A stretch of DNA of 64,000 nt from JAFNAG01 sp963721405 (GCA_963721405.1 CAVRJA010000014.1:1898615-1962614); one strand, 5' to 3'. Shown: positions 39,880 through 53,695, numbered from the stretch's first letter. Made by a program: numbers and translations. The notes: generated by a model from the letters alone, not told the origin.

Positions 39880-40269
39880 ATCCAATTCTCCCTATTCAGT
39901 GGCTCCTAACCGGTTTAGAGGACTCGCATTTTCCCAGTATGGGATTAAGTCCCGCTGAAGTCGGTCCCCGCCTCTCGAGCAGCGACCCTGCCAGGTTTCG
40001 AGACGCCACGCCACTCAAAATTCCGAAATCAGCGCTTGAAGCTCCCGACCATCAGGTTCTTGTGCGTTTCTAATGATGGTTTGATTATTGCCAGAAAACT
40101 GAGCTTGTCAAACAGAATATCGGGAATGTTGCCGCATCTCCCTCTCGGGTGGCCCTGAGGCGAGGACCATTCCCGGCAGCCGGCAAATCACGGTCGCTGG
40201 AATTGACTCATGCTGTGGGGGTTATGATGCTTGAGCACCGCGCAGCGCCGCGGGTGGAGTTGCAATTGA
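39880..40269. other. intergenic region upstream of TonB receptor 1
   Basis: No gene, array, RNA or clear terminator seen. It includes the receptor upstream region and the 3' side of the TPR gene. Confidence 0.6.
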
Positions 40270-41262
40270 TCAGAGCTTCCTGTTGTCCCGGATGTATGCT
40301 TCAAGCTTCTTCTTTTCCGGATAATCCGGTCTTTTCGCCAGGAACTTCTCGTACTCGGCGGCTGCCCGGTCCTTGTAGCCTGCGGCCTCATACAATGCGG
40401 CCAGGCTCAAGTGGGCCTCGGCCTGGCCGGCCGGGTCAAGGCGGGCGGCCTCCTCCAATTCCCGAACCGCCAATGACCCCTTCTTGACGCGCAGATAGGA
40501 TTCCCCCAGGAAACGTCGTGCCTCCGCCATCTCGGGGTGGGCGGCGGCAAGCGAACCCAATGTCTGTATGGCCGCTTCGTAGTTCTTCTTATTGTAGTTC
40601 AGTTTGCCGAGATTCAGCAGCGCGAGCGGATAGGAGGGCTGCTCTTCCAGCGCTCGCTTGAATGCTTTTTCGGCCTCACCCTGATTTCCTTGTGCAAAGT
40701 GGGCGTTCCCCAGTTCCGTCCAAGCCTCAAAGTCCTTGGGATCCGCCTCTAAGATCGTCTTCAGAAGCCCGGCGGCCTCGCCATAGCTCTTTTTGCGGTT
40801 TGCAGCCATGGCCTGCGTCATCAGTGTCACATTACTGGCCTGACGCGGGTAGATATCCTTGGCGGAAATACTCCCTGGTTTGCTGGCTGCCGGCCCTGTT
40901 TTTGCCCGCCATTCAACATCGATGTTTTTGCGCACCTCGGTGCTTTTGTTATACATAAAGGTAAAGGGGATGCGCACGAGATCTTCACCCTCGGCTTCCA
41001 CGACAATCTCCCAGTCGCCGTTGCCGACATTGAGAAACTGATACGTGCCGCCATTGGTCACCGTCTGGCGGCTGACTACGCTCCGGTCGGCTCCGTAGAG
41101 GACAACGAAGAAAGTATCGGGCAGTTTGGCGCCCGGCTCTCCCTTGACTGTAAAGTTTCCGAATAGAGTGACGGTGACGCCCGCGGTAAAAATCTGAGCC
41201 GAAGCCGAGCAGGGAAACAGCAGAGCCGCGAGGACAAGAAAAAGAGAGAAAAAGCTTTTCAT
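40270..41262 (-). CDS. secreted TPR-repeat protein
   Basis: 330 residues from ATG at 41262 with GGAGGAG upstream; the longer frame to 41346 would add a poorer N-terminus. A signal peptide (MKSFFSLFLVLAALLFPCSASA) precedes a beta-rich domain (about 25-115, GNFTVKGEPG...GGTYQFLNVGNGDW) resembling carboxypeptidase-regulatory folds. The TPR repeats run from about residue 140 (ASNVTLMTQAMAANRKKSYG) to the end. It is the same orientation as TonB receptor 1 and lies 390 bp upstream. It is probably periplasmic; the partner is unknown. Confidence 0.8.
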   Translation of the reverse strand: MKSFFSLFLVLAALLFPCSASAQIFTAGVTVTLFGNFTVKGEPGAKLPDTFFVVLYGADRSVVSRQTVTNGGTYQFLNVGNGDWEIVVEAEGEDLVRIPFTFMYNKSTEVRKNIDVEWRAKTGPAASKPGSISAKDIYPRQASNVTLMTQAMAANRKKSYGEAAGLLKTILEADPKDFEAWTELGNAHFAQGNQGEAEKAFKRALEEQPSYPLALLNLGKLNYNKKNYEAAIQTLGSLAAAHPEMAEARRFLGESYLRVKKGSLAVRELEEAARLDPAGQAEAHLSLAALYEAAGYKDRAAAEYEKFLAKRPDYPEKKKLEAYIRDNRKL

Positions 41263-41679
41263 TTGGTTACTCCTCCGCCATTTCCCCATACTAAACCATC
41301 TGTCAATCGGGGGCTGACGACGGTAAACGATGACAGTAAATGACATAGGTCAATTCTGACCCCTATAAAACCGTCTTAGAGCCAAAAAAAAGGGCGCGAA
41401 TTCTGGTTCTAAGCCAGTGCTGCGACGGCGGCCTGCCGCTGAGAGTTGCACCCTGTCATCCATTTCCCCGATATCTTTCCCATAATCTGATTTCCATTGA
41501 GAACGCAGGATTTTTCATGACCGAGAGCCGATTTTTACCTCCCTTTCGCATTACCGGGTGAAGAGCGACACCTCAGCCAGAGCTGTGTGTGACTCACGCC
41601 GGAAACGCTACAGCTGCCGTGGAGCGCCGAACCACGGGAATGTGCCAGACCTTTCAGTGCCCTACCATGGGAGGCAGCC
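41263..41679. other. intergenic region, no gene
   Basis: It holds the divergent upstream regions of the TPR gene and of the radical SAM remnant. No array or RNA gene seen. GGGAGGC lies just upstream of the remnant start, so its ribosome-binding site survives. Confidence 0.6.
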
Positions 41680-42138
41680 ATGAACTGGAAATATGAATTT
41701 CGCACGCTGCGCAATGCGATCTCACGCGAGCTCCCCTCCTTTGCGCACCTTGGGATCACGCATCGATGTAATCTGCGGCGCCGATTCTGCCACATCCCAG
41801 AGGAACCTATTGAGGAACTCGACCCGGGCGGAATGAGGCGTGAAATCGATGTGCTCGACCGACTTGGAGTCGCAGTGCTCAGCATTTCAGGAGGAGGAGA
41901 GCCGCTGCCCCGCAAGGATTTCGCCGCCATCGTCGACTACGCAGCCGGGAAGCGCATAAACACAAAGCTCACGTCCAACGGCGCCATGCCGCAGGAGCGC
42001 TTTCAGACATTTTTGCCGGGACAGGAGTTTCGCGATAGACACCAGGCCAGGCAGCCGGAGCGTCACGCTCCGGCTGCGTTTGGGGCGTTACTTCTTGCGT
42101 GTGGTCTCGGCGCGGATGCCGGAGTCACCCGGAATTGA
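41680..42138 (+). pseudogene. truncated radical SAM protein, cluster Cys lost
   Basis: 152-codon frame. The first roughly 113 residues read as the N-terminal part of a radical SAM enzyme (FAHLGITHRCNLRRRFCH, SISGGGEPLPRKDF, INTKLTSNGAMPQ). The CxxxCxxC motif has C30 and C37, but position 34 is Arg (CGC, one transition from TGC Cys). The chain then leaves the family pattern and ends in unrelated residues, so most of the barrel is absent. The boundary near 42020-42045 includes AGTTTCGCGATAGAC, similar to the end of the repeat element at 3157. Not expected to be active. Confidence 0.7.
42051..42077. terminator. perfect hairpin between convergent frames
   Basis: GCAGCCGGAGCG-TCA-CGCTCCGGCTGC is a perfect 12-bp stem with a 3-base loop. 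It lacks a long T run, but its position at the convergent ends of the remnant and the 42088-42762 gene suits a terminator or a repeat-type hairpin. Confidence 0.5.
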
Positions 42139-42762
42139 CATGGATGGGAATTGCAGCCGCAAATTGGTCGCGAGCAGCCGGTCGTTGTTCGCTCCTGCAG
42201 CTGCCTTCTTTAAGTGCGTCTCATAGCCCGGCTGCCGCGGCCACGCACTGACCTTCGCGGCGGCAAATTCCATTTCCGGATCCTCGCCCCGAGCCGCCGA
42301 CGCCCGGCAAATGAAATCATATCCGTTAACGGCGGCAGCGATGGCGCCCGTCCGGGTTTTGTTGCCGACCGCCTGCTTCAGGGTTTCAACCAGGTAGCCG
42401 TAATCGAAAAGAGCCAGGGCACGGCTGCTTCCGCTTGCCGCCTGCGAACGATCCCTCAACCGTTCCAGCAGTTGCCGGCCTGCCGCATCGTCCTTCCCGG
42501 TGTAGAGTGCGGCACGCCTGATCGTTTCCATTCTAACGATCACGGGAGTTTGCTCGCCGAGCAGTGCGATAGTATCCGCGACCAGTCGTCCCGTGTCGTA
42601 ATCGCCCCTGGCATGGCCTGTACCGCCATCCGCGATCCAGGGGAGCGACGGCGCATCGCCAATGTCGTAAGGGAAGCAGACCAGCGGAGTCCCTGCCGTA
42701 GCGAACGGGACTACCGCAACCATCAGGACGGCCGCAATACACTTGATGCTTCTGAATCTCAT
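42088..42762 (-). CDS. exported protein of unknown function
   Basis: 224 residues. A signal peptide (MRFRSIKCIAAVLMVAVVPFATA) leads to a mature helical protein opening TPLVCFPYDIGDAPSLPW, with later AADTIALLGEQTP-like stretches and repeated Arg/Ala-rich helices (AALYTGKDDAAGRQLLERL). It has no known catalytic motif. It points away from the FecR/sigma genes and toward the radical SAM remnant. Confidence 0.65.
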   Translation of the reverse strand: MRFRSIKCIAAVLMVAVVPFATAGTPLVCFPYDIGDAPSLPWIADGGTGHARGDYDTGRLVADTIALLGEQTPVIVRMETIRRAALYTGKDDAAGRQLLERLRDRSQAASGSSRALALFDYGYLVETLKQAVGNKTRTGAIAAAVNGYDFICRASAARGEDPEMEFAAAKVSAWPRQPGYETHLKKAAAGANNDRLLATNLRLQFPSMSIPGDSGIRAETTRKK

Positions 42763-42986
42763 CTTTGTTTCCTCCTAACCCGAGCTTATGTTCCGTTGGG
42801 ATAGACGGAAGCCGCCCATGAGTTGTTAACGACAGGTAGGAGGCGACAGCGCATTTCGGGGAGGTCTTCGTGGTTCAAGTCAGGTCACGATACATTTTGT
42901 CATCTATGACGATGCCGGCGGTCGTCTGCGTCCATCTCTTCTCGTTATTTCCTGGTTGCCCCAACCGGCATCACGCAAAACCCGGG

Positions 42987-44021
42987 TCATCGTGCCCGCT
43001 CAGCCGACGGAGGATCGCCGGGCTCGCGCCATGGGCGCTCCCACAGGCGCCACCAGCCGGTATTCCCCAACCCGAGCGCATCCCACCATGAGTCGAGCAT
43101 CCGCAGGTCGCCGGCCAGAACACCCGCGCGCGTCACACCGGCGGGCATCGGGACCAGTTGCGCCAGGCGGTCGCAGAGAAGTGACCTGTCACCGCCGCCG
43201 GCGCGCACGAGCAGATGCCATAGGGTAAAGGCGTCTTCCTTGCGTGCCTCCGCCATGACAACGGCAAGGCTCGCTCCGTCCGCATCCGGGCCGGATTCTA
43301 TTCGCTGGAGAGCGGCTTGCAGCCTCGCGGGGGAGTGAACGAGGTACGGAATGCCGGGCCCGGAGCCCGGATTCGTCCGGCACAGGGCCCCTGCGGGAAC
43401 GAACGACTCCCGGCCCTGGTGCTGGAAGGCGACCCATCCCGAGGTCACCTGCAGCAGGCCGGCGCCTTCCTCATCCACTTCGAGTGTATAAGCGCACCCG
43501 AGATCTACAGCCTCGGCGAAGGGGGTCTCGACGAAGAACAGCCGGGGCGGCGCCCAGATTGTGGCGTGCATGGTTCCGCGTTGCAGTATGAGGCGGTGTT
43601 CCGTGGGCCGGGCTGCCATCAGCCGGATCCGTGTCTTAGGCTCGATTTCCACCTCGCCGATATCGCCTACCCGTATCCGGGCCCTGGAATTCGCATCCGT
43701 CTGCAGCCACTGACCGATCCCCAGGCGACCTCCCCCGCGTGCCGACTCGATCTGGGGGGATCCGGCGAGGCTGACCACCTCGTAGGACGGGCCCGGATGC
43801 AGGAACCACCAGGACCCCGCGATCATTGCCAGGGCACAGGCCAAGGCGAAGGCGGTTCGCCATCGAGTCCATCCCCTTTGGCGGATCTTGAGGGCCGGTT
43901 GCGGTTGCCATTCGAACTCCGGCGCCGGTTGCGCATAGCGCATCGGCGCAAGCAATGATTCCAGCTTCTGAATTTCCGGATCCGGTTTCCCGGTGCCGTC
44001 CCAAAGGTAGTCGTCATTCAT
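42987..44021 (-). CDS. FecR-domain membrane protein, probable anti-sigma regulator
   Basis: 344 residues from ATG at 44021; a GTG five codons earlier is possible. It overlaps the sigma gene stop by 8 bp. Residues 1-55 are cytoplasmic, a membrane helix follows near 57-75 (AFALACALAMIAGSWWFL), then a FecR-like beta domain (QLQTDANSRARIRVGD-like, IGEVEIEPKTRIRL, FFVETPFAEAVDLGCAYTLEV, LLQVTSGWVAF). FecR-type proteins sense envelope signals and control an ECF sigma; the coupling fits that. The C-terminal region (about 230-344) has no match I recognise. Confidence 0.75.
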   Translation of the reverse strand: MNDDYLWDGTGKPDPEIQKLESLLAPMRYAQPAPEFEWQPQPALKIRQRGWTRWRTAFALACALAMIAGSWWFLHPGPSYEVVSLAGSPQIESARGGGRLGIGQWLQTDANSRARIRVGDIGEVEIEPKTRIRLMAARPTEHRLILQRGTMHATIWAPPRLFFVETPFAEAVDLGCAYTLEVDEEGAGLLQVTSGWVAFQHQGRESFVPAGALCRTNPGSGPGIPYLVHSPARLQAALQRIESGPDADGASLAVVMAEARKEDAFTLWHLLVRAGGGDRSLLCDRLAQLVPMPAGVTRAGVLAGDLRMLDSWWDALGLGNTGWWRLWERPWREPGDPPSAERAR

Positions 44022-44598
44022 GGGAGTTGCTTCCACACAGTCGCTCGCGCAATTGCTTCATGCCTCGATGGAGATTGACCCGGACCGAGGCGGGCGTCAG
44101 TCCGGTGCGGGCGGCGATCTCCTCGCCGGTCATCCCCTCCACCAGTCGAAGGACCAGCGTTTCACGGTACGCCTCCGGCAGGCTGCGAATCGCCGCAAGG
44201 ACCGCACTCGCCTCTGCGCTGTGATCGTCGCTTGCAGCTATGCCCTCGGGAAGTTCCTCCGCATCCCGCTTCCGGCGATGATGGTCCCGCGCGCGGTTGC
44301 GGGCGATCATCGCCAGCCAGCCCGGGAACGCGGCGACTTTGCGCAGAGTGTGCAATTGCCGCAAGGCGACGAGAAAAACATCATGCACCAGGTCTTCCGC
44401 ATCCCGGCGCGAGACATGCGAGAGCAGGATGCCGTACACCATGGGCGAAAAACTGCTGTACAGCCGGCCGAATGCGGCCCTGTCCCCGTTTTTCGCAGCC
44501 TCGACGAGACGGATGTCTTCGGCGATCGCTCCGGAGGCCGTTCCGGTTTCCGGGGGACTTTGCCTGAGATCATGAAATAGTCCGATGGCTCTCTCCAT
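44014..44598 (-). CDS. ECF-type sigma factor
   Basis: 194 residues. Region 2: AFGRLYSSFSPMVYGILLS and RDAEDLVHDVFLVALRQL. Region 4: LPEAYRETLVLRLVEGMTG, then EEIAARTGLTPASVRVNLHR. It is translationally coupled to the FecR-domain gene (8-bp overlap). It is a second sigma/regulator pair, distinct from that at 26096. Confidence 0.92.
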   Translation of the reverse strand: MERAIGLFHDLRQSPPETGTASGAIAEDIRLVEAAKNGDRAAFGRLYSSFSPMVYGILLSHVSRRDAEDLVHDVFLVALRQLHTLRKVAAFPGWLAMIARNRARDHHRRKRDAEELPEGIAASDDHSAEASAVLAAIRSLPEAYRETLVLRLVEGMTGEEIAARTGLTPASVRVNLHRGMKQLRERLCGSNSHE

Positions 44599-44748
44599 CC
44601 GAAGTCTCGCATCTGGTAAGACGCAAGTACTCCCCCGAATGTTAACGCGCGCATCCCAAAGAAAAAAGCTTTCGAGTTCTTGGGGATCTTCGGCTTTGCG
44701 GCTTTTGTTGGGGGGCCGGCTGAAAGCACGCCTTCCAGGCGTGTCCGG

Positions 44749-46533
44749 CTACTGCGGCTGACGGCTGGGCTCGGGCATTCGGGCGGCAAGCATCTTCAGG
44801 AACTCCGGATTCGGCTCGTAGCCATTCCGCCCCGCAAGCCGGATTTCGCGCCACGCCTCTTCGTACCGCCCTTCGGCATAAAGAAGCACCGAGAGGTCGT
44901 TGTGCGACTCGCCCGATTGCGGCTGCAGGCGAACCGCTTCGCGGTAAGCAACGATCGCCTCTTTCGTTCTTCCGAGCAGTCCCAGCGCGTAGCCTAGATT
45001 GTGATGGGTCCTGGCATCGTTCGGCTCGAGGCTGAGGGCGACGCGATACTCGGCAACCGCCTCTTCGAGCTTGCCTTGCTTCACAAGTTCGCGGCCGAGG
45101 TTGTAATGGGGCCGGACATAATTGGGCGCAATCTGCAGCGCTTTGCGAAACTGCGCCACGGCTTGCGTGGAATCCCCGGCGTCGGAAAAGGCCACGCCCA
45201 GCCCATTGTGCGCGAGATAGTTGTTCCCAGTCACCGACAGGGTGTGCGTGAACAGAGTGATGCCGTCACGCCAGTACCCCAATTGCCGGCGTGCGCCTGC
45301 GGCGAGGACAATGATTACCAGGAAACCCGCCGCGATCGAGGCATGACGGAGCATCGAGATCCCGGCGACCGGCTTGCCTTGCCGGATGGCCTGCCGTTCC
45401 AGGAGGTCCGGCACTCCCCAGGCCACGATGATAAACAGCCCGATGATTGTCGTGTAGGTATACCTGTCAGCCGTTGCCAGTCCCCCGGCCTGTACCACGC
45501 CCATCACCGGGAGGAGTGCAGCCAGGTACCAGAACCAGCCCACCATGAAATAAGGACGCTTCCTTCCGGCCCTGATGGCCGCAACCGTGATCAGCACCAG
45601 GATCAGGACTGCCCCCAACCCCTCCAAGACAATGTGCCGGAGATCCGGGTAGGGGTAAGGCACTGCGAGCCCGACCGGCCAGATTGTCTTCGCGAGGAAA
45701 CGCACACAAGAGATGCCGCCAATGGCGATCCGGGTCCCGGCCGGATGCAGCACCGGGATGGCAGCCCCGCCCCCGCTGCCCTGGGCCACGACCGTGATGA
45801 TTCCCGCTGCGATGGCGAGAACGCCGAGCGGCAACTTTTCCCGGATCAGCTTCCAAAGAGATTTGCCGCCCGGCCCCAGACGGGCGAGCGGCCAGTAATC
45901 GAGCAGCAACAGCAGAAACGGCAGCGTGACCGCCATTGGTTTCGACATCAGCCCGAGAACGTACAGGAGGAGGAGCGTCAAATAGCGCGCGGCGCCCGGG
46001 CGCTCCACGTACAGCGCGTACGCTCCGATCGCAAGGAGCATGAAGAGCGTGCTCAACAGGTCTTTTCGCTCCGCCGCCCAGGCGACCGACTCGACATGTA
46101 GGGGATGGACCGCAAACAGAGCTGCGACCAACGCGGCCCGCCAGCCGCAGCCGGTGATCCGCCGCAAAACAAGGTAAAGCAGCAGAACGTTGGCGAGATG
46201 GATCAGCAGGTTCGTCCGATGGTGCCCCGCGGGGTCGAGCCCATAAACCTGGACATCCAGCATGTGAGACAGCCACGTCACCGGGTGCCAGTTGAAGGAG
46301 TGCATGGCCGTCAGCGCCCATCGCACATTGGCGGGTTTGAGTCCCGTGGCAACATTGGGATTTTCATAGATGTAGGCGTCGTCGTCGTAGTGCAGGAACG
46401 CGTGTCGCTGCACCGGCCAGAACACGGCCAGTGTGATCACAATCAGGAGTGGGCACACTACCCACTCGGTGCGCGAGCCGGCATAGGCGCCAGTCGGGGA
46501 AAGGGCGGCATTTCGCTGTTTGCGGTTGCTCAT
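44749..46533 (-). CDS. TMTC-like multi-pass membrane protein with C-terminal TPRs (1)
   Basis: 594 residues from ATG at 46533 (MSNRKQRN). A GT-C-like membrane half holds about ten hydrophobic segments, with the acidic loop FLHYDDDAYIYENP after the first and the conserved AVHPLHVESVAWAAERKDLL. The C-terminal third is TPR repeats (YLAHNGLGVAFSDAGDSTQA; RPHYNLGRELVKQGKLEEA). The layout is that of TMTC-type/DUF1736 glycosyltransferase relatives (O-mannosylation in animals). Bacterial function is unproved. A paralogue is divergently encoded 261 bp away. Confidence 0.8.
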   Translation of the reverse strand: MSNRKQRNAALSPTGAYAGSRTEWVVCPLLIVITLAVFWPVQRHAFLHYDDDAYIYENPNVATGLKPANVRWALTAMHSFNWHPVTWLSHMLDVQVYGLDPAGHHRTNLLIHLANVLLLYLVLRRITGCGWRAALVAALFAVHPLHVESVAWAAERKDLLSTLFMLLAIGAYALYVERPGAARYLTLLLLYVLGLMSKPMAVTLPFLLLLLDYWPLARLGPGGKSLWKLIREKLPLGVLAIAAGIITVVAQGSGGGAAIPVLHPAGTRIAIGGISCVRFLAKTIWPVGLAVPYPYPDLRHIVLEGLGAVLILVLITVAAIRAGRKRPYFMVGWFWYLAALLPVMGVVQAGGLATADRYTYTTIIGLFIIVAWGVPDLLERQAIRQGKPVAGISMLRHASIAAGFLVIIVLAAGARRQLGYWRDGITLFTHTLSVTGNNYLAHNGLGVAFSDAGDSTQAVAQFRKALQIAPNYVRPHYNLGRELVKQGKLEEAVAEYRVALSLEPNDARTHHNLGYALGLLGRTKEAIVAYREAVRLQPQSGESHNDLSVLLYAEGRYEEAWREIRLAGRNGYEPNPEFLKMLAARMPEPSRQPQ

Positions 46534-46794
46534 TCCGGATTCCTCACCAGCCCTGCGCGGGCTGCCGGATCTTTTCGGGCTTCGAGGCAGCCTCATTCTA
46601 CATTCTGTCTGCTGATTTGTGATTGCCGATTTGTGCCTGTCGGCCGGGAAGGGCTGCGGACGATCCGTGATAGACTTGGCTCATGCCCTGGATGTCTTCG
46701 GGATTCAATCCCGGCGTTCCAAACCTTCTCACCCGTCAAGGCCCGTCGCGGTCTGGGCGCCGGTCCCTGCCGGGAGGTCTCGCCAGGATATCCG

Positions 46795-48972
46795 ATGAGT
46801 GACAGGCGCCGCAAGGAGCGGGCTGAAAGGACAGGAACTCACCCGGAACGCCACGCCGGCTCAAGGCCGGCTCGCGTGATCGCTCCTGCGGAATCTGTCG
46901 GCCCGGGCAGGAAACTGCAGGCGTCCAGGCGGGTTTTCCTGATCTCGCTGGTCTTGATCGCGGCCACTGCCGCGGTTTATGCCCCAGTGCGCAATTACGA
47001 GTTTGTCGAGGTCGATGATCCGGCCTATGTGAGCGAAAATCCTGCGGTTTCCGGCGGCTTGACCCGGCAGGGAATCGTGTGGGCGTTCACGACCGGGCAT
47101 GCCGCCAACTGGCATCCTCTCACCTGGCTGTCGCACATGGCGGATGTGCAGCTGTTCGGCATGAGTCCCGGCCGGCACCACCTCACCAGCTTGATGCTGC
47201 ATATCGCCAATGCCGTCCTGCTGTTCTTGCTCCTGGTGTGGATGACCGGCGCCGCGGGCCGAAGTGCTTTCGTGGCTGGTTTGTTTGCCCTCCACCCGCT
47301 CCATGTCGAATCCGTGGCCTGGGTCGCGGAGCGTAAGGATGTCTTAAGCACGCTTTTCTGGTTGCTTGCGACCGGGGCGTATGTCGCGTACGCGCGGGCG
47401 CCCCGTCGGGGACGCTATCTGGTCTTGATCCTGCTGTTTGCGCTGGGCTTGATGGCCAAGCCGATGCTGGTGACGCTCCCCTTCGTGTTCCTGCTGCTTG
47501 ATGTCTGGCCCCTGGGGCGCGCCGCGCGTGGATCGGGAGATCGAAACCTCCGGGGGTGGCGGAGATTCTCGAGTGGCTGGATCGTCTGGCGCCCGTTGGT
47601 GCTGGAAAAGGTCCCCCTGATTGCTCTTGCCGCGGTGTCGGGCGCCGTGACCATTTGGATGCAGCGTGCCGGCGGCGCGGTCGCGGAACTGCAGAAGATT
47701 CCACTGAGCCTGCGCGTGGAGAATGCGCTGGTCTGCTACGTCGCGTATATCGGCAAGATGCTCTGGCCGGCGCGGCTCGCGGTTCTCTATCCCATTCCCA
47801 CGGCTCTGTCCGCGTGGCAGGTGGTCGGCGCCGCATTCCTGCTGGCGGGCCTGACTGTGGCCGCGGTGCGCCTGGCGCGGCGCCGCCCCTATGTTGCCGT
47901 CGGCTGGTTCTGGTATCTGGGAACCCTGGTCCCGGTCATCGGATTGATTCAAGTGGGTCTGCAGGCGATGGCGGACCGCTATTCCTATGCTCCGCTTATC
48001 GGGATATTCATCATCCTGGCATGGGGGATACCGGATGCTCTGTCGAGATGGCCCCTGTGGCGCCGCGTGCTGCCCGCCTTCGCCGTCCTCGCGGTGCTGG
48101 CATGCGCGATCATCACGCGAAGGCAGACCGGGTACTGGGAAAACGGCTCAACGCTCTGGGCGCATGAGCTGGAGGCTGTCCTGGGCATGGACGAATCCCA
48201 TGCGCAGGAGGTGCTGGCTTCCGTTTTCCACAACCGGGGCGCGAAGGACGAAGCTCCGGGCCGTGGGTCGCCATCGGTTTCCCCTGGATCCGATGCGGGG
48301 GAGGTCGAATACAATCAGGGACTGGCCATGGCGAGAGCAGGCAGAATCGACGAGGCCGTGACGCATTTTGCCGAAGCCGTGCGACTCCAGCCCGGCTTCG
48401 CGGACGCCCGCATGAATCTGGGCAGGGCACTGGCAAGCCTGGGGAATGCCGGCGAAGCCCGCGCACAATTCTCGGAAGCTGTGCGCCTGGCACCCGACTC
48501 GGCGGAAGCGCACCACGACCTCGGCCTGAGCCTTTTGAGGCTGGGAAGGATCGACGAAGCCGTCGAATCGTTGGCCGCGGCGGTGCGCCTCAATCCCGGA
48601 TATGCGGAAGCGCAGGGCGATCTCGGGTTTGCCTTGTCGATCCGCGGAGAATCAGGCCCGGCCATCGAGCATCTGACCGAAGCCGTGCGCCTCAAGCCTG
48701 ACTTCGCGGAGGCGCACAACAACCTGGGCACCGCATTAGTGCGGGAGCGCCGATCCGGCGAAGCGCTGCCCCACTTCGCCGAGGCTGTGCGCCTCAAGCC
48801 GGATTTCGAACTTGCCCGTCGCAACCTGGGAATCTCCCTGGCAGGCGCGGGCAGAATCGACGAGGCGATTTCCCAGTTTCGGGAAGTTCTGCGCATCAAC
48901 CCTCAAAATGAAGAGATCCGGAAGGCGCTGGAGGCCCTCGCCCAGCAAAGCAGGAGGCCCGGACGTCGTTGA
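46795..48972 (+). CDS. TMTC-like multi-pass membrane protein with C-terminal TPRs (2)
   Basis: 725 residues from ATG at 46795 with AGGA upstream; frame open to 46105 is antisense to the paralogue and rejected. The N-terminal 45 residues are basic and likely cytoplasmic. The membrane half mirrors the other copy (FVEVDDPAYVSENP; ALHPLHVESVAWVAERKDVL; GLMAKPMLVTLPF). At least six TPRs follow from about residue 505, longer than in the paralogue (AEAVRLKPDFAEAHNNLG). The near-mirror pair points to an old duplication. Substrate is unknown. Confidence 0.8.
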   Translation: MSDRRRKERAERTGTHPERHAGSRPARVIAPAESVGPGRKLQASRRVFLISLVLIAATAAVYAPVRNYEFVEVDDPAYVSENPAVSGGLTRQGIVWAFTTGHAANWHPLTWLSHMADVQLFGMSPGRHHLTSLMLHIANAVLLFLLLVWMTGAAGRSAFVAGLFALHPLHVESVAWVAERKDVLSTLFWLLATGAYVAYARAPRRGRYLVLILLFALGLMAKPMLVTLPFVFLLLDVWPLGRAARGSGDRNLRGWRRFSSGWIVWRPLVLEKVPLIALAAVSGAVTIWMQRAGGAVAELQKIPLSLRVENALVCYVAYIGKMLWPARLAVLYPIPTALSAWQVVGAAFLLAGLTVAAVRLARRRPYVAVGWFWYLGTLVPVIGLIQVGLQAMADRYSYAPLIGIFIILAWGIPDALSRWPLWRRVLPAFAVLAVLACAIITRRQTGYWENGSTLWAHELEAVLGMDESHAQEVLASVFHNRGAKDEAPGRGSPSVSPGSDAGEVEYNQGLAMARAGRIDEAVTHFAEAVRLQPGFADARMNLGRALASLGNAGEARAQFSEAVRLAPDSAEAHHDLGLSLLRLGRIDEAVESLAAAVRLNPGYAEAQGDLGFALSIRGESGPAIEHLTEAVRLKPDFAEAHNNLGTALVRERRSGEALPHFAEAVRLKPDFELARRNLGISLAGAGRIDEAISQFREVLRINPQNEEIRKALEALAQQSRRPGRR

Positions 48973-49711
48973 CAATCCGGTGCTGGGTGCTGGATGCAGG
49001 TGTCAGGTGTTGGGTTTTGGTTGTCGGGGCAATCAGCGAATGTCCGGCGTTTAGCGTCTGATCTACCTGGTCCTCCAACACCCAGTACCCGACACCCAAC
49101 ACCTAAGGACACCCTTCCGCGCATTCGATTGATTAGGCATGGATAAACTGATGATCCAGTTTGATTTCAATTGATTAAAACGCTCATCTTCCGCTGCTGC
49201 CGTGCCAGAATACTTCAACGCACCGCTAAATGCCCACAATGATGGCGCATATCGCCCATTTACCGCGCGGGTTGATCTTTTGATACATTGCCATGGGCTA
49301 ATGAATCTTCGTTTAAATATTTGCAGCGCCTAAATAATAAGCTTGAATCGTGACAATCGTGCGGCTACTCTAGCCGCACGAAATAAACCGATACTTTCCC
49401 TGGCTAGGAAGGGGCGGAGGAGGGACGTGCTCCGGAATCTGGATGCGGAGCAGTGGACTGCCCTGTTTTGTGCATGTCTGATGGCGCCCAACACAGATCA
49501 GTGGACTTCTTTTTTGCGGTTCCGGCACTGCCTGTGCCATCGACGTGCGTTTCCGTTAATGAATGGGGGCCACCCTACCCATCGCTGAGTACGTGAGGAT
49601 CGTGATCATGTTGCGCAGGCATTCCTCAGATCATTCGATGGGGATTTGGAGGTGGAGCCGGGTCGGAGGGATCCGGATCCGAAGTTCAACCATACTATCC
49701 AAGGAATTCAA
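48973..49711. other. gene-free stretch with heptamer arms and hairpin
   Basis: No gene is supported. A heptamer array (GGTGCTG/GTGTTGG units, about 48979-49027) faces an opposing one (CCAACAC/CCGACAC units, about 49074-49104). A perfect 11-bp stem with 3-base loop is at 49357-49381. The remainder is the upstream region of TonB receptor 2. Confidence 0.75.
49357..49381. terminator. perfect hairpin upstream of TonB receptor 2
   Basis: TCGTGCGGCTA-CTC-TAGCCGCACGA is a perfect 11-bp stem. It lies 331 bp before the receptor ATG. No T run follows, so a terminator is one option and a regulatory RNA hairpin another. Confidence 0.4.
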
Positions 49712-53677
<3,966 letters not shown>

Positions 53678-53695
53678 TTTCCCACGCGCATTGCA

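Noticed and set aside
46105..46794. Extension of the second TMTC-like protein by 230 codons
   Set aside because: It runs antisense through the paralogue and its own promoter region; the ATG at 46795 has a ribosome-binding site and a good N-terminus.
48979..49104. Transcription terminator for the TMTC-like gene
   Set aside because: The arms are imperfect and separated by about 47 bases, with no T run; they fit the heptamer pattern better.
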